This document shows positions 45,250 to 59,180 of a stretch of DNA of 64,000 bases, one piece after another. This stretch comes from Globodera rostochiensis (taxonomy: Eukaryota > Nematoda > Chromadorea > Rhabditida > Heteroderidae): NCBI GenBank assembly GCA_018350325.1, contig JAEVLN010000019.1:372001-436000 (forward strand). The letters run 5' to 3'. Each line of letters starts with the position of its first letter. The first letter of the stretch is position 1. The translations under genes were made by a program, and so were the position numbers. The notes under the pieces are model-generated. The model had not been told where the DNA came from. It saw nothing but the letters and a program-made list of their open reading frames with translations, and made no database searches.

Positions 45250-45697
45250 TAGAGCCCGGCGGGAACGGGATTCCCGCGGGAAAGGTACGAGATTCCCGGT
45301 CCCGTCTTTTTTTTCCGGGCGGGATTTATAACGGGACCGGGAAAAAGACGGGAATCCCGTCCCGTTGGATTTAAATTCCCGTTCCCGTTCCCGGAAATTT
45401 GATTTTAGTCTTTTTCCTGTTCCCGTTAATTTTTCTTGGCGAAATGTTTTCAAAAATTTAACAATTTTGGACCAATTTTCATCACAAAAACCCTTTAAAT
45501 TTCAATATTTTTTCGCCAAAGCCCCCCAAAATGTGCTCTATTCTGTTGGTTTTTTAATTTTTCTGCATCAATTAAGACTTCTAGCAACAAATGTTGTAAA
45601 AAACATAAAGTGAATTATGGAGCCGGCAACACGGGAAACCCGTTCCCGTTAGATTTGAAATTCCCGTTCCCGGAATTTTTATTTTACCGGGCTCTAC
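45250..45697. mobile_element. MITE-like element, CCCGTTCCCG word type
   Basis: The inverted ends AGAGCCCGG (45251-45259) and CCGGGCTCT (45688-45696) are flanked by the direct repeat ATTTGAAT at 45242-45249 and 45700-45707. The edges are rich in GGGAACGGGATTCCCG and CCCGTTCCCG words, while the centre (45430-45600) is ordinary AT-rich sequence. The termini match the element at 32.53 kb although the internal words differ. It lies just upstream of the mini-exon gene and ends before the LITAF gene. Confidence 0.8.
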
Positions 45698-45919
45698 TAA
45701 TTTGAATACCTAAGCACTGTTTTTTCTAAATCAAACAAAAAATTCGTAGATATGTACATATCTGTTACGGGGAATTTTGTAAATCGGAAAGAATTTGTTG
45801 TTTTATTACAAAAGTACCTTCCTTTTTCCTTTATTAGCTCGATTTACTGCTATTAAAGGAAGCTCAGAGAATTATCGTCGGACAACTATTATTCTTTAAA
45901 CGTAAAAAAGCGGATTGAA

Positions 45920-46475
45920 ATGGACAAATCGGCAGAAGAACATTGTTGTGGTCTTTTTTAAACATACATATTAAGTATTAAGAATTGTAAAATAAAGTGC
46001 AGCACTTTGATTTCTTACTCAGAAATTAATAAATTCTTCAAAAATCTGTCCTTATTTTCTTTCCCCCATTTTTAGATTCTCATAAGTCCTCCATAACGAC
46101 TGAACATAGCGATGTCGGCCTCGTGCTTCACCCGTTCGTGCCTTTTGGGCGTTATCCACAACAAGTGATCATTTTTGTGAAAATTAAATAAAATTTTCAA
46201 CTTTAAGACACACTGTCCGTATTGTCACCAGAGAGTGTCGACCATACCCAGAAATGTCGCTGGCAACATGACTTGGCTGGTGTGTTGTGGCATTTGTCTG
46301 GTTGGGTACGACTTTTACATTCACTAAGTTTTTGCTGGCACTTCTATTTCCCCAACTTTTCAGTGGTTTTATTTTTTGCTGCTGTCTGGTGCCGTTTTGC
46401 ATTGACGACTTGCAAGACTGTGAGCATTACTGTTCAAATTGCAGCAGATATTTGGGCACCTTCGAGCGCTTCTGA
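45920..46475 (+). CDS. LITAF-domain protein
   Basis: Four phase-consistent exons (45920-45950, 46076-46164, 46208-46305, 46364-46475) give 109 residues. The C-terminal two thirds form a LITAF domain: HCPYCHQRV, TWLVCCGICLVGG, FCCCLVPFCIDDLQDCEHYC and CSNCSRYLGTFERF. Both zinc-binding CxxC halves are present, flanking the hydrophobic, Cys-rich membrane-embedded stretch. The N-terminal part is short, with a proline/aromatic segment (LHPFVPFGRYPQQ). LITAF proteins are monotopic membrane proteins of late endosomes and lysosomes that act in endosomal sorting. The length is near the minimum for the family, and nothing is missing from the domain. Confidence 0.88.
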
Positions 46476-48296
<1,821 letters not shown>

Positions 48297-49878
48297 ACGG
48301 GGATGGCCAATGGACTGATTGACAGATGACGAGCAGCAGGATGATGAGTCAATATTTTGATGTAACGATATTCCCCTCAGGGGCCAATTGCTCCTTGATT
48401 TTCCCCTTCTTGTCAATCAAAAACACCCTTGATGTATGTTCTTTTCTCTCGTCGAATCTGTATATGTGAAATTGAAAATTAAACTCACTGCTCGTCTGGA
48501 CAAAAGGGAAATTCAAATTTGTTGGCGATTTCGAATTATACAAAACAGACGACCGAGACGGTAATGGTACCCCACCACCCAACCCACAAGCGGAGGCCCC
48601 TGGGTAATTACTACTAATTAGGGGGAATGAATGCAAAATTTCTGTTTCAGTTGGTTGGTTGTTGGTGATGGTGGTGGTGGTGGTCGGATTCGATTTGTTG
48701 GAATCAAAAAATTCCGATTCCTTTTTTTGCCCAAATCAGCGCTATCACATGCCCAGCAGGCATGGAAAGATGGAAACGGCGACGACCAATTCATTCATTC
48801 ATTGCATGCTTTAATCTGTCAACCACAGCAATAGAGCAATCAGTTTCAGCCCATCCCTTATCATCACATCAGCCAGCACAGCAAAATATTTCATTGATTG
48901 TTAGCGTCCGTCAACCATTCACAATTAATAATTGTTCCAAAAACATTCATTTGTTAGCGGGAGACTGGTTAGGGAATTTGAATGTTTTTAAAATTTGCAC
49001 AAAATTCAAAAGGCTGTAATAAGAAGAAGCTAGTTGTAAGGATTCCAAAAAGCATTGAAGTTATGGGGATAAACCCAACTCATCCATACCCCAACTCATC
49101 CATGGAGCACAAGTTGCTTCAACCTTAACCGATTTAGAAAGTCTTAACGCCACTCGAAAGATCTCGAAGAGGCGAAGCTAAGATTAAGTTAAAGCTTTGT
49201 GATTGGACAAATATCAAAAAAGTTATGGCCAGAAAACCCCACGGGATTTTTAAATTTTATCAAGTGTTAAGGCCATAACTTTTTTGAAACTTGTCCAATC
49301 GTAAAGCCTATAACTTAATGCTAGCTTCAACTCTTCGCGAGATCTTTAGATTGGCTTTAAGATTTTCTGAATCGGTTAAGGTTGAAGCAAGTTTTCATTT
49401 ATAACTTTTTAATAGTGCCATCGGACCGGTTCGATGTTGTTGAAATTATCTTTTTGAATGATATAAAGATTGGTCAGTCTTGAAAAAATATGAGCTGCTA
49501 AACGTTCCTGAGACACGAATGGCGAGATGCGAATAAAATGCGCTGAATGTGAAAATAATATTTTTGAATTAAATGCAAAAATAAACATTCATTAAATTAA
49601 ATATATTTTAAATATTATCACCGGTTGATTTTTCTACAAAATTTTTTGTCTAAAAGAAAGAAAATCAAATGCGCTTCAAATTATTCCGGTGAAAATGTGA
49701 TCAATAAATATTTAATTGTGTAATGGAGAAGAAACAGTCAGACAGACACCCCCACGCTTTTCTATCGATGTAATCCCGTCGAATCCGAAATCAATACTTT
49801 TAATTGGACTTTAAAAACATATGATACATTTTTCTAATTTTATTTACTTATTTAGAAAAGGCCATAAGAGTTCGTGTT
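48297..49878. other. Intergenic region containing a fold-back element
   Basis: No convincing gene lies between the H3.3 gene and the sphingomyelinase-like gene. The first part has short GGTGGTGGTGG runs (around 48670). A fold-back element occupies 49108-49400 and is listed separately. Minus-strand open frames at 48349-48636 have no supporting features. Confidence 0.5.
49108..49400. mobile_element. Fold-back (hairpin) element of about 290 bp
   Basis: The two halves are imperfect inverted copies over roughly 130 nt each. The left arm begins AAGTTGCTTCAACCTTAACC and runs through GATTGGACAA to AAAAAAGTTATGGCC. The complement of the right arm reads the same with scattered differences. A short unpaired centre (about 49235-49260) separates them. 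No target duplication is obvious. It probably represents a MITE-type hairpin element. Confidence 0.8.
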
Positions 49879-50268
49879 CATAATTTTTTGAATCCGGAAG
49901 GATTTGAAAAATAATTAAATTAAAATTTGTTCACATTAAAAATAGAAATGCTTTTTTCAGATACCCTAAATTTAATGTTATTTTTGCCCGTTTTTTGTCT
50001 AACTTTGGCACATAATTTTTTGAATCCGGAAGGATTTGAAAAATAATTAAATTAAAATTTGTTCACATTAAAAATAGAAATGCTTTTTTCAGATACCCTA
50101 AATTTAATGTTATTTTTGCCCCTTTTTGTCTAACTTTGGCACATAATTTTTTGAATCCGGAAGGATTTGAAAAATAATTAAATTAAAATTTGTTCACATT
50201 AAAAATAGAAATGTTTTTTTCAGATACCCTAAATTTAATGTTATTTTTGCCCCTTTTTTGTCTAACTT
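49879..50268 (+). repeat. Three tandem 130-bp copies including an acceptor and the start of the next gene
   Basis: Copies are about 49879-50008, 50009-50138 and 50139-50268. Each contains TTGAATCCGGAAGGATTTG, then an acceptor TTTTTTCAG followed by ATACCCTAAATTTAATG and a signal-peptide-like frame MLFLP. Only the third copy leads into the sphingomyelinase-like gene. Copy one reads into a stop after 24 codons; copy two has lost one T and terminates sooner. The CAG lies 15 nt before the ATG, a typical position for spliced-leader addition in nematodes. Confidence 0.88.
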
Positions 50269-52648
50269 TGGCAATTTGCCCCGTTTTGGCCGCCGAATCG
50301 ACTGGCCAATTCCTTCACATCACCGACCTGCACATTGACCCGAAGTACGACCTCGGAGGCAATGCCCAAAAATGGTGCCATCGAACAACCGCCGACAAAA
50401 ACAATTCCCCCAAATTGGGACCCTTTGGGGACCATAATTGCGATTCGCCGATGGTTTGTCCGAGCAATTTCAAATAAATTTAATACTTTTTTGCAGGCAT
50501 TGTTAGAATTTATGTTGAAAGAGGCCAAAGTGCAAGCGCCGAATCCGAACCTCATCATTTGGACAGGCGACTCGTTGCCGCACAACAAATACGACGAAAA
50601 GGGTGGACAAATGAAAATTGTTTATAAAAATATTTTTGATTATTTAAAAATGGATTTTTAATAAAATAACTTTTAAGCTTCATTTATTTTAACTGTTTAA
50701 CCGATTTTTATGTGTCCAATTCATTAATTTGTAAGTGCTCTTGGACTTGTTGAAAGAAGTGACGGGCGCCATAACTTCCCATTTTCCCAACGCCGTCCTT
50801 CTCCCCGTGGTCGGCAACCACGACTCGGCACCCGCAAATTCATTCGTCGACCATCCGGCCAAGCAGCCAATTTACGAGAAAATGTTCAAACTTTGGGAAC
50901 AATGGATTGGCCAAGACGGAATGGTCGGCCAAATTCAACAATAAATAATAAATAAAATAATAATAATGTTTGGGAATTCCAAAACTTTAGGAAACCTTCA
51001 GCCGTGGCGGTTATTACCGGGTCCAGACCGCTGATGGGTTGTTTTTGGTGTTGAACACAAACATTTATTACGAATCGAACAAACGAAAGAACGATTTTGT
51101 GGAGCCGGAAGACCCATCGGGCCAATTCGATTTTCTCCAATTTGAGCTGGAGAAGGCCAGACAATTCGGAGTGCCGGTGCACATTCTTGGCCATGTGCCG
51201 CCGGGAGGTCAGAAAAATGTATGAATTTAAAAAATAATTATTTTTATTGGGCTTTAACAGCTTTTGAGAAGTACTCGCTGGACAAACTTCAAATGGAGCA
51301 AATTCCGGCGAAATACAACCAACGATTAGTCAATTTGATCACCGAATACGCGCCGGAGATCCGATGGATGTTCTTTGGTCATTACCACACGGACACTTTT
51401 CGGGTTGTTAAGGTACAGATCGCCGAGAGCCGACGATCTCAACATTTTTTTTGGAATCGGAAATCGGATTCCGAGGCCTTAAAATTTTCGGAATAGGAAA
51501 TCGGATTCCGAGGCCTTAAAATTTTCGGAATAGGAAATCGGATTCCGAGGCCTTAAAATTTTCGGAATTCGGAATTCCGACCATCCCAGACCCAACTAAT
51601 GTTCAGAATTTGGCTTTAATTAATCATTGAAAATTTTTCAATAAGATATTTTTGGCCGTTCCCACAACTGAGTCATTAATATTTATTGTTTCCGACCGCC
51701 TTCTCATTACCGGATTTCCGTTTTTTTCGGGTTAATTTTCCACTTCCGTTTTTAAACAAAAAAAAGGATCAATTGGCGCTTCTTTGGGAATGAATTTATT
51801 TTAAAAATAAAAACATTTTATTTGGAGTGAATTTATTTTAGAAATAATAAAATTTTAGAATTCTGATGGGAAAGCAGTTCAACGTTTTTTCGCAGCCCCG
51901 GCACTCACACCGGCATTTCAGATGAACAATCCGGCATTTCGTGTGGCTGATTATAACCGTCAAACGTTGGAGTTGGACGATATTAAGTAAAAGAATTTTT
52001 GATTCAATTTCAAATTTTAAAGTTTTTTTAAAATTTTTATTTATCCGAAAGAACATTTTACGTCGAGTTGGACGAACTGAACAAAAATGGGGCGGGAGAA
52101 ACGCGTGCAAAATTTGAATATTCGATGCGCGAAACGTACGGTGGGCTGGACGCGCAATCGTTGGACGCGTACATTCAAAAAGCCAAAACGAACGGCACAA
52201 TTTTTGACGCACTGATACGGCATAACCATGTGATGTACAACAACGGCAACAATTTGCGACTGAACGCGACGCAACGGTGGGAAAAAAGATCGGATAAATA
52301 AAAATAATATTCATAAAATGATAAAAATACGTAAAATTCATGATTTACTAATTATTTGACATTTTTTCTAAAATTTTTTATTAACTTTATTCAGAGCCTT
52401 TCACCTCTGTGCCTTGGAATTTGTCGATTTAACATTATTGGAGCAGTGCATGGACAACAATACTCAAGTATAAATTAGATTATTAATTATTTGCAATTTG
52501 TGAATTTTGATTTTTTGTTTCTTTAAGAATTAATTATTCAATTATTTAAATTTTTATTTAAAAGTTATCCGTGGCCATTCGACCGGGCAACAACGGCCTC
52601 ACAATGCCAATTTTGGTCGCATTGTTTTTATTGTTAGCACAATTTTAG
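50238..52648 (+). CDS. Acid-sphingomyelinase-like phosphodiesterase, GPI-anchored
   Basis: Nine exons (50238-50453, 50497-50602, 50736-50923, 50991-51207, 51261-51412, 51859-51986, 52052-52276, 52395-52467, 52565-52648) give 462 residues with every phase consistent. A signal peptide (residues 1-20) precedes the calcineurin-like metallophosphoesterase fold. Its metal-binding motifs are all present: HITDLHIDPKY, WTGDSLPHN, VVGNHDSAP, HILGHVPPG and FFGHYHTD. Family C-terminal elements follow (APALTPAFQMNNPAFRVADY, RETYGGLDA). The last residues are hydrophobic (LTMPILVALFLLLAQF), as in a GPI-attachment signal. The family cleaves sphingomyelin or related phosphodiesters outside the cell or in lysosomes. 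Human acid sphingomyelinase has a saposin domain that is absent here, so it is closer to the SMPDL3 type. Intron 5 contains the GGAATCGGAAATC repeats. Confidence 0.93.
51450..51590. repeat. Short tandem repeat in a phosphodiesterase intron
   Basis: Three copies of about 45 bp contain GGAAATCGGATTCCGAGGCC then TTAAAATTTTCGGAATAGG. The unit is itself palindromic (GGAATCGG...CCGATTCC). Similar GGAATTCCGAG words occur in the galectin intron near 3260-3290. No splice signal is repeated here. Confidence 0.8.
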
Positions 52649-52937
52649 TAATTATAATGGAGGACAATTCCTCTCTAGATATATTGTATTGAATAAATTT
52701 GTTAAAAAAACATTTATTTTACTCATTAAGAATTCGATTTCCATAAAAGTAAGAAAATAAGTAGCCATCCGTATTTTATCCCCAAATGCAATTGGATCTC
52801 TCTCGGTTCTTTAATTTTAGCCTATTTAGCCTCCTTCAATGATCATATATAATTGTTTCGTTATCTAAAATTGATCCTGCTGATAGAGAGATATTCGTTT
52901 TAGACTCAATTCCGATCAAAAATTAAAATCAAATTTG

Positions 52938-55401
<2,464 letters not shown>

Positions 55402-56204
55402 TTTTTTGTTTTAAATTAAAATTATATAAAAATAGAAAATTTCTGAATTAGCAAGCAATAAAGGTATAAAAGTGGTAAAGATCCCTCGCTCTAACGGCCC
55501 CTACCGACAATTAAAAATTAAAAAAAACTTTAAAAATAATAATTCCAAACAATTATTAGTATGACTTTTAGGCCTTCCACCAAACCCAACCATCGGAAAA
55601 AATTTCCGTCCGTTCCCGTTTTTCAATACGATCGGAATCGAATAAGACTCTATTTTCAATAAAAGGTTTATCTCTTGATTGGGCAAATTGCGAACCTCCA
55701 ATTTCTGATTATCAGACAAATGAAGTTAAATTACCTAAATGTTTTTTGCTTTAAATTAATTTTGATCAAAATTATGTTTTAAGCATTACTGGGCCAATAT
55801 TTTTCAAAGACTTACGTACAATTAATAATAATAATCAATGGGCAAAACCGCCAGTCAGTCAGTCTCAGCTCCCAACAATTCCCCCCAATTATTTTCGTCG
55901 TTTTACGTTGGAAAGAATTCCCTTTGTTCAGTGTAAAGTAAATGTCAAAATCGATGATGTGAAACCCTTTTAAATGTTGAAGATGTTGCGCAACCCAAAA
56001 ACGTTAAGTTAATTTAACCCTCACGATCAGACAATTTGAATACAAATATTTTTTTTTTATGGTTTTATTTACTTTTTTGAGGATAGGTGTGTTGGTTGGT
56101 TGATGAGAAGAGACGAGATTTTATGTTATGGACTAAAAAACGTGAAATATTCACTCAAATATGGACTAAAATCCCCAAAATATGGGCTGAAAACAGCAAA
56201 TCCA

Positions 56205-57160
56205 AATATGGTAGTGCGAAACCTGCGGCCCGAATTTTGCGGCCCGAAACTTGCGGCCCTAATTAAAGCAAAAAAAGAAAATCAATGCCAAAATCAACTT
56301 TTCACACAAAAAAATCATTTTTCTTTTAACTTTAACAAATTTCATTAATTCCTTAGTGTGACTTTTCCATGGCTATGGGCTGTTACCAATCTGATTGGTT
56401 CATCCGAATTCACAGGCCCGTGAGCATGACCAGGGCACTCCTTGCGCGGACACACCCATACTTGAATAGTGCTAGCAGCAATTATTCCGTTAGCTGATGT
56501 TTTTTTCCTATACTCGTATCCTTCAAAAAATGCCAACGCTCCTCCTTTTGTTGTTCGGATTGATTTTGGCATTGATTTTGTTTTTTTTTACTTTAATTAG
56601 GGCCGCATGTTTCGGACCGCAAGTTTCGGGCCGCATGTTTCGGACCGCAAGTTTCGGGCCGCAAGTTTCGGGCCGCATGTTTCGGACCGCAAGTTTCGGG
56701 CCGCAAGTTTCGGGCCGCATGTTTCGGACCGCAAGTTTCGGGCCGCAAGTTTCGGGCCGCATGTTTCGGACCGCAAGTTTCGGACCGCAAGTTTCGGGCC
56801 GCATGTTTCGGACCGCAAGTTTCGGGCCGCAAGTTTCGGGCCGCAAGTTTCGGGCCGCAAGTTTCGGACCGCAAGTTTCGGGCCGCAAGTTTCGGGCCGC
56901 AAGTTTCGGACCGCAAAATTTGGGCCGCAAAATTTGGGCCGCAAGTTTCGGACCGCAAGTTTCGGGCCGCAAGTTTCGGGCCGCAAGTTTCGGACCGCAA
57001 GTTTCGGACCGCAAAATTTGGGCCGCAAAATTTGGGCCGCAAGTTTTGGAAAGCAAGTTTCGGGCCGCAGTTTCGGAGCGCAAAATTTGGGCCGCAAGTT
57101 TCGGACCGCAAGTTTCGGACCGCAAGTTTCGGACCGCAAAATTTGGGCCGCAAGTTTCGG
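56205..57160. repeat. Inverted-repeat element with a 15-bp GC-rich array
   Basis: The right part (about 56595-57155) is an array of roughly 37 copies of the 15-mer GGCCGCAAGTTTCGG, with variants GGACCG, ATGTTT and AAATTTGG. The left part (about 56213-56260) has three copies in the opposite orientation. Between each array and the centre the two sides share an inverted stretch of about 50 bp, GCGGCCCTAATTAAAG then AAATCAATGCCAAAATCAA. The centre (56345-56572) carries a FLYWCH-like frame. Since 15 is divisible by three, the array is open in several frames on both strands (for example repeating ETCGPKLAARN). Confidence 0.85.
56345..56572 (-). CDS. FLYWCH zinc-finger fragment inside the inverted-repeat element
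   Basis: The 75-residue frame from ATG 56572 reads a clear FLYWCH-like pattern: FFEGYEYRKKTSANG, VWVCPRKECPGHAHG and VTAHSHG, giving C-x4-C and a terminal HxH. Its first codons lie in the inverted arm of the surrounding element. There is no following domain, so it is either a truncated transposon-derived protein, a captured exon, or an exon of a longer gene that also uses the acidic N-terminal frame MNSSDSEESLIEGEIVS at 57284. FLYWCH fingers bind DNA and occur next to Mutator-like transposases. Confidence 0.6.
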   Translation of the reverse strand: MPKSIRTTKGGALAFFEGYEYRKKTSANGIIAASTIQVWVCPRKECPGHAHGPVNSDEPIRLVTAHSHGKVTLRN

Positions 57161-57558
57161 CTATCCGATGGGGTGCCTCCATTGGATTCTCCTCCTGATC
57201 AGAATGAAACTCTCCTTCCTCTGATTCTGATTCAGAAACGATTTCACCTTCAATTAAGCTTTCCTCTGAGTCACTACTATTCATATCTTAGAATTTAAAA
57301 AATAATAAACCAACTAAAAGTTTTTTTATATAAAAAAATATTTAAAAGTTAATTGACTGATTAATTAATTTTTGCAAAAAAAGTCACTGCCCAAAGGATC
57401 ACTGCCAAATCGATCCACTGCCCAAAGGATCCCAAACGATCGGTCACCTATTTCGTGACCAAATTTTGCAGACGGGCTTCTAGTGCTCGCTTCTTACCCC
57501 TACCAAAATTTGGTGGAGTTTGGAGAATTTTTGAAAAAATTTGGTTGCCGATTATGTT

Positions 57559-57894
57559 GAAATGGAAGGAGATTCCGGTAATTTGTCAGATTTTGATGAC
57601 GACCCGGATGAACCGACTGATGATTTTTGTGACAGGCCTTTTGCATCAGAATTGCAAGCGGATAGATTTAATGCTTGGATTAATTTTGCATGGCAAAAAG
57701 CGGGCTATTTTGGGAACAAATCATTGCCAAAATTTGAACACCCAGTCAAATATTGCTTTGAACTGCCCAAAGATAACGACAATTGCCAAATAATGAATTG
57801 TGAAAATTACATTTTACTCCGATGCGCATATTGCGAATTGTTTTTGTGCTTCAAACATTTTTTTGAAGATTATCATATGTGTGAAAATCAATAA
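57559..57894 (+). CDS. Short protein with a Cys/His-rich C-terminus, possibly transposon-derived
   Basis: The 111-residue frame from ATG 57559 has an acidic start (LSDFDDDPDEPTDDF) and a Cys/His-rich end (MNCENYILLRCAYCELFL, then CFKHFFEDYHMC). The end resembles the Cys-rich tail found at the C-terminus of piggyBac-type transposases, but this is a weak similarity by eye. It has no DDE domain. A tRNA-like relic lies about 110 bp downstream, so this area looks transposon-rich. It could also be a small cellular zinc-binding protein. Confidence 0.45.
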   Translation, partial: EMEGDSGNLSDFDDDPDEPTDDFCDRPFASELQADRFNAWINFAWQKAGYFGNKSLPKFEHPVKYCFELPKDNDNCQIMNCENYILLRCAYCELFLCFKHFFEDYHMCENQ

Positions 57895-58004
57895 AAATTT
57901 TAATATAATAAAAAAAAATTTGTATAAAATTACAGAGGAATTTGGTTTAAGTTATAATACATCGAAAAGCACAAAAAACATTGAAAAAAAAATATTTGCA
58001 CCGC

Positions 58005-58085
58005 GGGGATTCGAACCTGGGATTGCCAAGAAAAGAATTCAGAGCACAGTCACTGTGCCACGAAAACAGACAAGCGGCTTACATT
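58005..58085 (-). pseudogene. tRNA-derived relic (SINE-like)
   Basis: The minus strand has a perfect B box, GGTTCGAATCC, preceded about 45 nt earlier by an A-box-like TGGCACAGTGAC. The acceptor-stem halves do not pair (GCGGTGC against GTTTTCG), and the anticodon arm is not clear, so it is not a functional tRNA. It may be the head of a SINE. Confidence 0.5.
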
Positions 58086-58199
58086 AAAATTTGAATTTAT
58101 TGCAAATATTTAAAGTTTAAGGCCTCATATCTCTTCCCCGGAGGGTATTTGGCAAAAAATGACAACAGTTTATTTAAGAACCCAGGGGTGCTCTATCCA

Positions 58200-59180
58200 C
58201 CCACCAAGTTTTGTTCGGATCCGCCACGGACACCCGAAGACCTTCCTTTGTCAGTCCGACCGATCAAAAAATACTCATCGAACAAGCCGAGATGGCCCGA
58301 CAGAACGCTTACAGTCCTTACAGCAAATTTCGGGTCGGCGCTGCAGTTCTCAACAAAGACGGGCAATTTTTCAGAGGAGGTAAATTTCACAAATTTCAAG
58401 TTTAAATGGAATTTTTCGAAAAAATGCCTTTAATTAAGCCAATAATTAAGCCAACGTGGAAAATGCATCTTACGGGGCGACGATTTGTGCTGAACGGAGC
58501 GGTGGCGCCAATTTATAAACATTTTGTAATTTAATGGCGCTTTGTTCGGCAATCGGAGCGATTGGTTCGGCTAAATTTTGCCCAATGGCAATTTGTGTCG
58601 TCAGTAAGTCAAAAAACCCAATTTTTTGTTTAAAAATTCGTTTTATTTAATAGCCGATTTAAATGAACCGGGGACGCCATGTGGCATTTGTCACCAAACT
58701 TTGGTCGAATTTGGGGATATGCTGGTGAAAATTTGTTTAATTAATTGGAAGCATAAAGAAAAAATCATCGCTTCCAATTATTTTTATTGAATATTTTATC
58801 ATTTGGCGGACAATGAAATATTATCCCATCGATATTTAGATGAATGAATTAAAATCATTAGTTAGTTAATTGCCTAACAGGTTGCATTTAAAAAGATATC
58901 CAATTAATAAAACGGGAACCAATCGAACGCTCAAAAATTGCATTCATTTTGAAAAAAATCAATCCATAGACAAATGTAATTAAAGTTAATACAGAGAAAT
59001 TATTGTCCACCAAAAAGTCAATTTCAAATTGCCCATTTAACTGCCCATTTTAAGGTGCTACTTTATTCTCGACCAACCAAAAAATTGGTTAAGACGCGAC
59101 TTCAAAATCTTCTCCCAATGGCATTTACGCCCAATTTTTTGGACACATTCAAAAGCGACGCCGCAGCGAAGACCAATTGA
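58200..59180 (+). CDS. Cytidine deaminase
   Basis: The exons read: up to 58389 (FVSPTDQKILIEQAEMARQN, AYSPYSKFRVGAAVLNKDG), 58451-58501 (ANVENASYGATICAERS), about 58537-58603 (LCSAIGAIGSAKFCPMAICV), 58654-58724 (TDLNEPGTPCGICHQTLVEF) and 59055-59180 (VLLYSRPTKKLVK, LQNLLPMAFTPNFLDTF). The catalytic CAE and the zinc ligands PCxxC are intact, as is the substrate-binding NVENASYG. The enzyme converts cytidine or deoxycytidine to uridine in pyrimidine salvage; the family is usually about 130-150 residues, tetrameric and cytosolic. The start exon was not fixed. The junction between 58501 and 58537 has a GT donor but no AG acceptor in the required position, so either the intron is unusual or the gene is damaged. 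Confidence 0.85.

Noticed and set aside
48349..48636. Minus-strand 95-residue frame downstream of H3.3
   Set aside because: It has a GT-rich low-complexity start and no domain, signal peptide or splice support.
56523..57284. A 253-residue repeat protein on the minus strand (ETCGPKLAARN repeats)
   Set aside because: The 15-bp period keeps several frames open on both strands, and the frame ends in unrelated sequence. Only the acidic first 40 residues look protein-like, so a gene was not called.
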